A stretch of DNA of 13,285 bases, taken from assembly GCA_003446775.1 (NCBI GenBank), contig DMCH01000106.1, forward strand, positions 1 through 13,285. The letters run 5' to 3'. Positions within the stretch are counted from its first letter, which is position 1. Each line of letters begins with the position of its first letter. Shown in pieces: positions 6,701-13,164 of this stretch. Below the pieces are notes generated by a model. The model worked only from the letters and a program-made list of their open reading frames with translations. It searched no databases and was not told the origin of the DNA. The position numbers and the translations under genes are program-made. This DNA is from Chloroflexota bacterium (GTDB taxonomy: Bacteria > Chloroflexota > Dormibacteria > Dormibacterales > Dormibacteraceae).

Positions 6701-8014
6701 CTAGCGAGCCGCGATGACGGTGCTGTAGTCGATATCCCAGTTCTTGCGCGCGGTGTTGAAGTGCCCCGGAGCGAGCTGGGTGATCGGCCACTGGTTGTCG
6801 CCTCCGGTCTTGATGGAGAGACCGGGGAAGAGCCAGGGATCGCAGGTCCCGGTCGCCAGCTTGTCGACAGAGCTGGGGTTCGGGTCTGGGCAGGCCTTGA
6901 AGTTCATGTTGCGGACCGCCTTCATCAGCCCGGCCCGGGTGACACCATCGCGGCCAAGGTTCGTCAGCAGGCGGACGACCAGCCAGGCGCTGCCCATGCC
7001 CGAGGCGTAGGTTGCGTCGACGGGATTGCATGGCTGGGGCGTGCAGTACTGGCTCAAAACTTGTTTGTACATCGCGATCACGGGATCGTTGGCCCAGCGC
7101 GGGTCGTTGACGTCCTTGCCGTAGAACGTGCTCGTCATCCCGTTGATGGTGGCGCCGCCGCCGGCATCGATCACCGCTTTGGTGTTGATCGTCGACGCGG
7201 AGACGTTGGTGATGTAGATGGTCGGCTTCCAATTGAGCCTGGTCACCGTTTTCATGGCGCTGATCGCCTGCGTCGGGATGGCGGCGATGAGGAGCAGGTC
7301 GACCCCCTTGTCCTTGAGCGCCGCCACCTGCGACGACACCTCGACTGAGGTCGCCTCGTAGCTCTGCGTCGAAACGATCCAGCCGGCATTGGAGCCCAGG
7401 CCGTCGGTGAGGCCCTTTACGTAGTCCTTCCCGAAGTCATCGTTCTGATAAAGGATGCCGATCTTGGCGTTGGCATGGTTCTTGATGATGTCCTTGGCGT
7501 AGACCCTGGCCTCAGACTGGTAGTCGGGCTGGAGCCCGATCGTCCACGGGAAGTCCTTGTACTCGGCGCCCCACTTGGTGGCGCCGGTGGCGACGAAGAT
7601 GTGCGGCACCTTCTGCTGGTTGAGGTAGGGCCGGGTCGCAGTGTTGATCGGGGTGCCCAGCTGGCCGACAACCGCGAAAACCTGGTCCTGATCCACGAGC
7701 TGGTGCGTCAGCGGCACCGCCTTGGCCGGATCGTAGGCGTCGTCGTAGATGACGTACTTGATCTTCCGGCCGTTGATGCCGCCACTTGCGTTGATGTACT
7801 GGAAATAGGCGTTGGCGCCCTTGCTTACAGGCGCGTAAAAAGAGGCCGGCCCGCTGAGCGGAGTCGTCGTCCCGATCGTGATCGTGTCTCCGGTAATGCC
7901 GGGGTCGTTCTTGGTCGGCGTGGTCTGGCCCTGGGTGATGCCGCAGGCCGTAACCGCGAAAAGCGCCGCGGCGGCGATAGCCAGGGGTGATAAGCGACTC
8001 GGACGATCCGTCAT
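6701..8014 (-). CDS. livK: LIV-type ABC transporter substrate-binding lipoprotein
   Basis: The 437-residue protein is a periplasmic-binding-protein type 1 receptor (Peripla_BP_6 family), which captures substrate outside the membrane for a LIV/HAAT transporter. It has a short basic N-terminus, a hydrophobic stretch and a lipobox V-T-A-C with C24, so it is an anchored lipoprotein. Family segments are TITIGTTTPLSGP (44-56), INGRKIKYVIYDDAYDPAKA (80-99), VVGQLGTP (115-122) and ILYQNDDFGKDYVKG (187-201). Four cysteines (324, 329, 375, 391) may form two disulfides. The start is ATG 8014 with AGGAGGTG a few bases upstream; much longer open frames upstream cover the TetR region and are rejected. It lies apart from the permease genes, with its own promoter and a presumed TetR operator. 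LivK names the role; such receptors in catabolic clusters bind many non-amino-acid ligands, for example aromatic or short-chain acids. Confidence 0.92.
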   Translation of the reverse strand: MTDRPSRLSPLAIAAAALFAVTACGITQGQTTPTKNDPGITGDTITIGTTTPLSGPASFYAPVSKGANAYFQYINASGGINGRKIKYVIYDDAYDPAKAVPLTHQLVDQDQVFAVVGQLGTPINTATRPYLNQQKVPHIFVATGATKWGAEYKDFPWTIGLQPDYQSEARVYAKDIIKNHANAKIGILYQNDDFGKDYVKGLTDGLGSNAGWIVSTQSYEATSVEVSSQVAALKDKGVDLLLIAAIPTQAISAMKTVTRLNWKPTIYITNVSASTINTKAVIDAGGGATINGMTSTFYGKDVNDPRWANDPVIAMYKQVLSQYCTPQPCNPVDATYASGMGSAWLVVRLLTNLGRDGVTRAGLMKAVRNMNFKACPDPNPSSVDKLATGTCDPWLFPGLSIKTGGDNQWPITQLAPGHFNTARKNWDIDYSTVIAAR

Positions 8015-8043
8015 GTGCCACCTCCTCACGAGATCCGGGAACC

Positions 8044-8065
8044 TCACCGATACTACTCTCGGCGA
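8044..8065. promoter_or_regulatory. Operator copy 1 (22-bp inverted repeat, presumed TetR site)
   Basis: TCACCGA (8044-8050), an 8-base spacer and TCGGCGA (8059-8065) form an inverted repeat with 6 of 7 complementary positions. It covers the -10 element and part of the spacer of the binding-protein promoter, in the gap divergent with the TetR gene. Read on the minus strand, it matches copy 2 (12342-12363) at 18 of 22 positions. Binding by the adjacent TetR protein is inferred. Confidence 0.7.
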
Positions 8066-8078
8066 AATCGTCTTGCAA
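8050..8078 (-). promoter_or_regulatory. Promoter of the substrate-binding protein gene
   Basis: On the minus strand a -35 TTGCAA (8078-8073) is followed after 17 bases by a -10 TAGTAT (8055-8050); each matches 4 of 6 consensus bases. Transcription would start near 8043, giving a leader of about 29 bases that contains the AGGAGGTG ribosome site. The operator overlies the -10, the classic geometry for repression. Confidence 0.55.
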
Positions 8079-8103
8079 GAACCAAGTACGGCCGCGGACT
8101 TGA

Positions 8104-8119
8104 TACTGTTCAGGCGGTG
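8104..8119 (+). promoter_or_regulatory. Possible -10 element and leaderless start of the TetR gene
   Basis: TACTGT (8104-8109, pattern TANNNT) lies 7 bases before GTG 8117-8119, and no ribosome site precedes that GTG. This spacing would place the transcript start at or next to the start codon. No convincing -35 is seen. It is a suggestion only. Confidence 0.3.
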
Positions 8120-8809
8120 CCAAGGAAGAGAGCGCTGGCCACCCCGCTGACGAGGCAAGAGTCCAAGAGACGGACGCGGGCCCGCCTGTTGGAGGCCGCG
8201 CGGCAGATGATCCTGGCCGGCGATGAGAGTCGCCTCTCGGCCAAAGCCGTGGCCACACGGGCAGGAGTAGGCGGAGCGACCTTCTACGAACACTTCCGTA
8301 ACTTGCAGGATCTTCTCCGGCCGCTCGCCGACGAGCTGTTCGACGACCTGCGCGAGGCCCTGCGGAAGCGGCGCCGCGAGGCGTTGGCGGCTCCGAGGAA
8401 CGAGGAGAGGTTGCGCGAGCAGTTCCGCACGCCACTGGAGATCCTGGCCGCCAGCCCGGGCGTGTTCCGGCTGGCGCTGCGGGTCCGCCACAACTCGGTG
8501 TCGGCGCTGGGTGAGTCCAGCCGCAAGCTGGCGGGCAACACCCGTGGCGACCTGGTCGGCGAGTTCGTGGATCGGGGCTATCCTGCGCGAACAGCCGATG
8601 AGCGCCGCCGCCTGGAGATGATCGCGGACATCCACATCGCGGCCACCGAGGCCCTGGCTCTCGGTCATCTCAGCGGGCGCTACCCCGATGTCGATGAGTT
8701 GGTCGACATGCTGGTCCTGGTCACCCGAGGGACCCGGCTGGCCCGAGAGTGGCGAGGCGCGGCCGGGGCGCCCGCTCTGAGACAGGACCGCGAAGCGTCC
8801 GGGAGCTAG
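8117..8809 (+). CDS. TetR/AcrR-family transcriptional regulator
   Basis: The protein has 230 residues, a normal TetR length. The N-terminal DNA-binding domain is clear: KRRTRARLLEAARQMILAG (17-35) and then the helix-turn-helix SAKAVATRAGVGGATFYEHF (41-60) with N-L-Q-D-L-L after it. The C-terminal ligand domain (about 75-210) is helical and not recognisable to a subfamily. I chose GTG 8117 because the protein then starts about 20 residues before helix 1, as is usual, and an upstream ATG at 8015 would run through the promoter region. The gene is divergent from the binding-protein gene and convergent with livM, sharing the palindromic CTAG (8806-8809) as overlapping stop codons. It probably represses both transport units through the paired operators, with the transported compound or its CoA ester as a likely inducer; this is inference. 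Confidence 0.88.
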   Translation: MPRKRALATPLTRQESKRRTRARLLEAARQMILAGDESRLSAKAVATRAGVGGATFYEHFRNLQDLLRPLADELFDDLREALRKRRREALAAPRNEERLREQFRTPLEILAASPGVFRLALRVRHNSVSALGESSRKLAGNTRGDLVGEFVDRGYPARTADERRRLEMIADIHIAATEALALGHLSGRYPDVDELVDMLVLVTRGTRLAREWRGAAGAPALRQDREASGS

Positions 8810-9861
8810 GGTCCGGGCCCGGAGACTTCCGGCGGGGAAGCAACCTTCCCCACCTGCACGGTTCCCTCCTCGCCGGACTTTGGGCGCCCGGCCGCCCGCT
8901 GGCGCCGGTACCAGGCCCACAACCTGTAGACCCCTCCGGCAATCCCCGAAGGCATTGTGTACATGACCAGGATCAGCAGGACCCCGAAAGCGATGTCGGG
9001 CTTGGTGTTGAACAGGATCTGGGTGTAGGTCGGGCTCCAGACCGTGAACGCGGCGCCCAAGATCGGTCCGATCCCGGTCCCAAGACCCCCGATAACAGCG
9101 CCCACGACCAGCGCGAGAGAAAGGCCGACATTGAACGAGTCAGGGCTCACGTAGGCGGTGTTGATCGCGTACAGGCTGCCGGCCACACCCGCATAGAAGG
9201 CGCTGATGGCGAACGCCAAGGTCTTGTAGTAAGCGAGGCTGACGCCATTGGCGACAGCCGCGGTCTCGCTTTCACGGATGGCTCGGAAGGCCCGGCCCAC
9301 ATGCGTGCTGAGCAATGCCCGCGAGAACAGGAAGAGCGCCGCCGCAATCACCAACGCCATGTAATAGAGCCACTGCTCGCTCGTCAGCGATTGGGAGCTG
9401 ACCAGGCCGAATGGGTCCTCGGCCGGCGGGATGGAGATGCCCTGACTGCCACCGCTCAGCTGGTCGAAGTGCCGGATCACGGAGGGCGCCGAGATGGCGA
9501 GGGCGAAGGTCGCGGTGGCCAGATAGATGCCGCGCAGTCTGAGTGCCGGGATGCCGAGCAGGACGCCGCCCACGCTCGCCAGCACGCCCGCTACCGGAAT
9601 CGTAAGAAGGTAGTTCCAGCCGGCCCGGTAGATAAGGATGGCGGTCGTATAGCCGCCGATGGCCATAAACGCGCTGTTGCCGAGCGAGATCTGGCCGCAG
9701 TACCCGGTCAGGATGTTGATGCCGATCATCCCGATCAGCAAGGCCCAGACGTAGGCCCACTCGAGAGTGGGAAACCGGCCCAAGACATACAGGGGCGCAA
9801 TCGCAGCCAGCAGTAGGAGAAAGAGCCACAGCGCGGGGCCCGGCTTCAGAAGGGAGTGCAC
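8806..9861 (-). CDS. livM: LIV-type ABC transporter permease LivM
   Basis: The 351-residue integral membrane protein has about 8-10 hydrophobic segments. Family signatures are GQISLGNSAFMAIGGY (56-71), the cytoplasmic coupling loop GRAFRAIRESETAAVANGV (189-207) and GGLGTGIGPILGA (258-270). It pairs with LivH to form the channel and contacts the LivG/LivF ATPases. The C-terminal tail after about 318 is polar and glycine/proline-rich, probably disordered. I chose GTG 9861, which begins 4 bases after the livH stop; a TTG at 9897 would overlap livH by 32 bases and add an unlikely N-terminus. Its TAG stop overlaps that of the convergent TetR gene at 8806-8809, so any terminator between the two would have to lie inside coding sequence. 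Confidence 0.92.
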   Translation of the reverse strand: MHSLLKPGPALWLFLLLLAAIAPLYVLGRFPTLEWAYVWALLIGMIGINILTGYCGQISLGNSAFMAIGGYTTAILIYRAGWNYLLTIPVAGVLASVGGVLLGIPALRLRGIYLATATFALAISAPSVIRHFDQLSGGSQGISIPPAEDPFGLVSSQSLTSEQWLYYMALVIAAALFLFSRALLSTHVGRAFRAIRESETAAVANGVSLAYYKTLAFAISAFYAGVAGSLYAINTAYVSPDSFNVGLSLALVVGAVIGGLGTGIGPILGAAFTVWSPTYTQILFNTKPDIAFGVLLILVMYTMPSGIAGGVYRLWAWYRRQRAAGRPKSGEEGTVQVGKVASPPEVSGPGP

Positions 9862-9865
9862 GCAC

Positions 9866-10780
9866 CTACACCCTGGTGACGTGGGCGCGGCCGACAAGGC
9901 CGGCCGGCCGGAACAGCAGGACGAGCACGATCACGATGAAGCCGAACACGAGGCGCAGGTCTTCAGCGTGCGGGACATACGTGCCCACCAGCGCCAGGAG
10001 CACCCCCACCACGATGCCGCCGATCACCGCTCCGAAAGGATTCTCGATACCCCCAAGGACGGCCGCAGTGAAGGCGAAGAGCAGCACAGATTGCATGAGG
10101 TTGGGGTCGAGCGACAGCACCGGCGCGACCATCATCCCGGACACCGCTCCGACGGCCGCCGAGAGGCCCCAGCCCAGCGCCAGCATCCAGCCCACGCGGA
10201 CCCCGAGCAGGCGGCTGGACTGCGGGTAGAGAGCAGACGCCCGCATCATCAGGCCGAGCTTCGTACGAGAGAAGAAGAGATAGATCAAGAAGAGCAGGAG
10301 GAGCGAGACGCCGATAAGACCCAGGTCCTGGAAGCCGATAGCCACTCCACCCAACGAGATCGGGCTGACGGGGAAGGGCGATGGAAACGTGCGGATCGTG
10401 TAACCCCAGATGAGACCGGAGAGGCCGTTGAAGATCGAGAAGAGCCCGAGCGTGACCAGGATCATCGTCAGGATGGGCGCGCGCTCGACCGGCCGGATCA
10501 CCACACGCTCGAGCGCGACACCACCCACGAAGGAGAGGACGACCACCAGCGGGAAGGTGATCCAGAAAGACCATTGAAAAGTCGTCATCAGCATCCAGGC
10601 GATGAAGGTGCTGAAGGTCGCCATCTCGCCCTGCGCGAAGTTGATCGCCTCCATCGCCCGGTAGATCAGAACCAGCGCCAGAGCCAAGCTGGCATAGATG
10701 CTCCCAGAGGCGATCCCGAACACGATCTGCTGCTCGAGACCCTCGAGCGGGTTGGCCGAGAGGAGCACATCAGTACCCAA
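9866..10780 (-). CDS. livH: LIV-type ABC transporter permease LivH
   Basis: The 304-residue membrane protein is the LivH half of the channel. It has the signatures FGIASGSIYASLALALVLIY (21-40), INFAQGEMATF (46-56), the coupling loop TKLGLMMRASALYPQSSRLL (173-192), AAVLGGIENPFGAVIGG (239-255) and the usual ending LLFRPAGLVG (288-297). Two starts are possible: TTG 10780, with GGAAG about 8 bases upstream and an 11-base overlap with livF, or GTG 10768, four codons on and just after the livF stop. The choice makes little difference to the protein. The tight spacing to livF and livM shows one operon. The substrate cannot be told from permease sequence. Confidence 0.92.
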   Translation of the reverse strand: MGTDVLLSANPLEGLEQQIVFGIASGSIYASLALALVLIYRAMEAINFAQGEMATFSTFIAWMLMTTFQWSFWITFPLVVVLSFVGGVALERVVIRPVERAPILTMILVTLGLFSIFNGLSGLIWGYTIRTFPSPFPVSPISLGGVAIGFQDLGLIGVSLLLLFLIYLFFSRTKLGLMMRASALYPQSSRLLGVRVGWMLALGWGLSAAVGAVSGMMVAPVLSLDPNLMQSVLLFAFTAAVLGGIENPFGAVIGGIVVGVLLALVGTYVPHAEDLRLVFGFIVIVLVLLFRPAGLVGRAHVTRV

Positions 10781-11480
10781 GGTATGACTTCCGCACCGAC
10801 TCGTCCCGGGCTAGCTCACGTGCCAGGCCCGAAACAGCCACCGCGCCCACTTCGAGCACGTAGGCGCTGTCCGCCGACTTGAGCGCGATGCGGGCGTTTT
10901 GTTCGACGAGCATGATCGTCACTCCCTGTTCGGAGTTGATCGTCTCGATGATCTTGAAGATGCCTCTGACCACTATCGGCGCAAGGCCCAAGGACGGCTC
11001 ATCGAGGAGCAGCAGCCGCGGCCGCATCATCATGGCCCGAGCAATGGCCAGCATCTGCTGCTCGCCGCCACTGAGCAGAGCCGCAGGCTGCTCGAGGCGG
11101 CTTTTCATCCAGGGGAAGTAGCCGTACACGCGGTCGATGTCCTGCCGCACCGCCTTGGGGTCGCGGCGTAGGCAGGCCCCCATCTGAAGGTTCTCCAGGA
11201 CCGAGAGTTGGGACATCGTGCCCCGACCCTCCGGTACATGCGCGATGCCCAGCCGGGCGATCTCTTCGGTCGGCCGGCCGGCGATGCTCCGACCGTCGAA
11301 GCGGATCGCTCCCTGGACCTTGACCAGGCCCGTTATCGCTCGGAGAGTTGTGGTCTTGCCGGCTCCGTTCGCACCGAGCATGGCCACGATCGAGCCCTCC
11401 TCGACGATCAGTGAGACACCGTGCAGGGCCCGCCTCGAGCCGTAGGAAGCAACCACGTCTTGCAGCTCGAGCAGGGCCAC
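10770..11480 (-). CDS. livF: LIV-type ABC transporter ATP-binding protein LivF
   Basis: The 236-residue ATPase has Walker A GANGAGKT (36-43), the LivF-typical G-I-A-H-V-P-E-G-R (78-86), the signature LSGGEQQ (136-142) and Walker B LLLLDEP (156-162). After these comes LVEQN (191-195), where LivF proteins have glutamine in place of the switch histidine, as here (Q194). It ends in the usual Y-L-G-Y. All motifs needed for ATP hydrolysis are present. The start is GTG 11480-11478, directly abutting the livG TGA (11483-11481), with GAGGAAG inside the end of livG as ribosome site. It powers import together with LivG. Confidence 0.94.
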   Translation of the reverse strand: MALLELQDVVASYGSRRALHGVSLIVEEGSIVAMLGANGAGKTTTLRAITGLVKVQGAIRFDGRSIAGRPTEEIARLGIAHVPEGRGTMSQLSVLENLQMGACLRRDPKAVRQDIDRVYGYFPWMKSRLEQPAALLSGGEQQMLAIARAMMMRPRLLLLDEPSLGLAPIVVRGIFKIIETINSEQGVTIMLVEQNARIALKSADSAYVLEVGAVAVSGLARELARDESVRKSYLGY

Positions 11481-12275
11481 TCAGTCGTCTTCCTCGGCAC
11501 CGAGGTAGGCCTCGATGACCGCGTTGTCCACTTGCACCTCGCGGGGCGTACCTTCGGCGATCTTGCTACCGAAGTCGAGGACGACGACCTTGTCAGAGAT
11601 GGCCATGACCAGATTCATGTGGTGCTCGACGACGAGGACCGTCAGCCTCAACTCCTGGTTGATGCGCTGGATGAGCCGGCCAAGCTCGGCGACCTCAGTG
11701 GTGTTGAGCCCGCCCGCGGGCTCGTCGAGCAGCAGCAAGCGAGGCTTGGCGACCAAAGCTCGGGCCAGCTCGACCGCCTTCAGCGCGCCGAAAGGGAGAC
11801 CTTGGACAACGCGATTGCCAAAGCCGGACAGCCCGACGAACTCCAGCATCTCCTCAGCCTCCGCGACAGCCCGCCGCTCGCGGCCGCCCACGCCCGGCCA
11901 GCCCAGGCCGGCCAGCAGGAAGTACGCCGGGTTGGTGGCAAGCTTGTGATGACAGCCCAGCAAGACGTTGTCCAGGACGGTCATCCGCGTGCACAGTTCG
12001 AGATTCTGGAAAGTGCGCGCGATACCCAGGTTCACGATCTCGTGAGCTGGAATACGCAGCAAGCTTCTACCCCGGAAGCGCACATCACCTGAGTCGGCGC
12101 GGTAGAGGCGGGTGATGATGTTGAAGAATGTGGTCTTGCCGGCGCCGTTGGGCCCGATCAGGCCGAGGATGCTGCCCTCGGGAACGTCGAAGCTGACGTG
12201 GTCGAGTGCGACGATGCCCCCGAAGCGGATTGTGAGATCGTCGACTGCAAGCAGCGGCTCAGCGCCTGCGCTCAT
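11481..12275 (-). CDS. livG: LIV-type ABC transporter ATP-binding protein LivG
   Basis: From ATG 12275 the protein has 264 residues, the normal LivG length, with Walker A GPNGAGKT (41-48), Q-loop ARTFQN (86-91) and Walker B LLLLDEPAGGLN (180-191). VEHHM (216-220) supplies the switch histidine. The ABC signature is the LivG type, here LPFGALK (160-166), with leucine where many members have glutamine. A second in-frame start, GTG 12341, would add 22 Gly/Ala/Arg-rich residues. It lies 6 bases after the proposed -10, so it could be a leaderless start; the ATG has only a weak GGAA. I prefer the ATG because the domain begins soon after it. It is the first gene of livGFHM and lies directly behind operator copy 2. 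Confidence 0.92.
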   Translation of the reverse strand: MSAGAEPLLAVDDLTIRFGGIVALDHVSFDVPEGSILGLIGPNGAGKTTFFNIITRLYRADSGDVRFRGRSLLRIPAHEIVNLGIARTFQNLELCTRMTVLDNVLLGCHHKLATNPAYFLLAGLGWPGVGGRERRAVAEAEEMLEFVGLSGFGNRVVQGLPFGALKAVELARALVAKPRLLLLDEPAGGLNTTEVAELGRLIQRINQELRLTVLVVEHHMNLVMAISDKVVVLDFGSKIAEGTPREVQVDNAVIEAYLGAEEDD

Positions 12276-12341
12276 GTTTCGTTCCAGCGACGCTGCACTG
12301 CCCGCCCTCAAGCCACGCCCCGCCCCGCCGGCGCCGGTCAC

Positions 12342-12363
12342 TCGCCGACAATACTATCGGCGA
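12342..12363. promoter_or_regulatory. Operator copy 2 (22-bp perfect-armed inverted repeat, presumed TetR site)
   Basis: TCGCCGA (12342-12348), an 8-base spacer and TCGGCGA (12357-12363) form an inverted repeat with perfect 7-bp arms. It lies just upstream of livG and overlies the proposed livGFHM promoter -10. It matches copy 1 at 18 of 22 positions in the same orientation relative to the promoter. The TetR protein encoded at 8117-8809 is the obvious candidate to bind it. Confidence 0.7.
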
Positions 12364-12376
12364 ATGAACCCGGCAA
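12348..12376 (-). promoter_or_regulatory. Promoter of the livGFHM operon
   Basis: On the minus strand a -35 TTGCCG (12376-12371) and a -10 TATTGT (12353-12348) are 17 bases apart, each 4 of 6 to consensus. They occupy the same positions relative to the operator as the -35 and -10 of the binding-protein promoter. Transcription would begin at about 12341, on or next to the alternative GTG start of livG. Confidence 0.5.
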
Positions 12377-12426
12377 GGGGTCTGGGTCCTTTTTACTCAA
12401 TCCACCGACTGGAGATGCCCTACCCA

Positions 12427-12600
12427 TTAATAGATGACGCGCGCACGAGGGCGGACCCTGCAACATCGAACGCTCAGCTCGTGGCGAAGGAGAAGGAGCT
12501 CAATGTCGCGGTCGCGATCAACGCTGAGCCTAAGTGCTAGCAGACCAACAACGAAACGCAGGCAGCCGTAGACGCAAGCAAGGGCCAAGGCACCGGGCAT
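12427..12600 (-). pseudogene. Decayed N-terminal fragment of a transposase of the same family as at 1-176
   Basis: An open frame of 57 codons from ATG 12600 ends at TAA 12427. It contains VYGCLRFVVGLLALRL (10-25) and IELLLLRHELSV (33-44), then degenerate RCCRVRPR, and stops. The left-edge transposase has VYSWLRLLLDL and EAELLLLRHQLRV in the same order and at nearly the same spacing (one residue of difference), so the two are homologous. The expected continuation (R-R-Q-V-x-R-P-x-L-x-x-A-D-R) is lost and no integrase core follows. No ribosome site is seen. The rest of 12364-12681 holds no other gene: only the operator/promoter edge on the left and a weak hairpin at 12641-12661. Confidence 0.55.
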
Positions 12601-12640
12601 GGGAACCGACGGCCGGCTCAAGTCGTAGAAGAGACCCGTG

Positions 12641-12661
12641 CTGGGATATTTGCATCCCCAG
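12641..12661 (-). terminator. Weak hairpin downstream of the lipoprotein gene
   Basis: CTGGGAT (12641-12647) can pair with ATCCCCAG (12654-12661) with one bulged base and a 6-base loop. It lies about 20 bases past the lipoprotein stop. On the minus strand a pyrimidine-rich TCTCTTCT stretch follows a few bases later but there is no true U-tract. It may serve as a terminator. Confidence 0.28.
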
Positions 12662-12681
12662 AGCCTCAAAGACTCACTCGA

Positions 12682-13164
12682 TCACATCGGGGTGAGACCG
12701 GGCGTGGCCGCGTGCCAGGTACCGCCGAACGCGTTGATGCCCTCGCCCTTGGAGTCGCCCTGAGCCTTGTCATTGGCGAACGTGTAGAGCAGGTGGCCGT
12801 TGTAGGCGACCTGGCTACCGTTGCTGTTCTGGACGACGGTCAGCGTTCCTGACACACCGGATGGAAGCACTGGTGTGCCGGTGGATAGCAGTGGCGGCCA
12901 ATGCGTCAGGCAGGCGGCGCTGCATTTGGGTGTGGCGGCGACGTCGGATGTCAGGTAGTACAGGGTCAGCCCGGCAGGCGTAGTCAGCACCTGCTCAGAC
13001 GTACCGGCGACGCTTATCGTCGCGACAACAACCGAGGGCGATGCGACGGGGCTCGGTGACGATGCGGCGGACGGCGAACCCGAACTCCCGCAAGCGGACA
13101 GGACTACCGCCGACACGACTACCAGGCAGGCGACCAATTCTCGGCTCAATCGAACAAGTCCCAC
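12682..13164 (-). CDS. Secreted-repeat lipoprotein (COG4315/Lipoprotein_15 type)
   Basis: The 160-residue protein starts at GTG 13164 with GAGGTG five bases upstream. It has a hydrophobic signal and a lipobox V-L-S-A-C with C25, then a Ser/Pro/Ala-rich spacer to about 45. Two copies of the family's short repeat follow: one around GLTLYYLTSD (65-74) with C81, C85 and LTHWPPLL (86-93), and one around GHLLYTFAND (123-132) with G-D-S-K-G-E-G-INAFGGTWHAATP (136-155). From memory these repeats define a family of small exported proteins of unknown function, common in actinobacteria. It is not obviously linked to the transport cluster, being separated by the transposase remnant and the livG operator. 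The 13165-13285 stretch upstream holds no gene I can support, nor a clear promoter. Confidence 0.85.
   Translation of the reverse strand: MGLVRLSRELVACLVVVSAVVLSACGSSGSPSAASSPSPVASPSVVVATISVAGTSEQVLTTPAGLTLYYLTSDVAATPKCSAACLTHWPPLLSTGTPVLPSGVSGTLTVVQNSNGSQVAYNGHLLYTFANDKAQGDSKGEGINAFGGTWHAATPGLTPM

Noticed and set aside
8015..8116. Extended N-terminus for the TetR protein from ATG 8015, and a 739-codon extension of the binding protein upstream of 8014
   Set aside because: Both run through the divergent promoter/operator region. The binding protein has a strong ribosome site and signal peptide at 8014, and TetR helix 1 is correctly spaced from GTG 8117.
9862..9897. TTG start of livM at 9897
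   Set aside because: It adds 12 residues inside livH with no ribosome site; GTG 9861, just past the livH stop, fits operon spacing and the usual N-terminus better.
9898..9912. GGCCGGCCGGCC run
   Set aside because: It is inside livH and looks like GC-rich codon use; no regulatory context.
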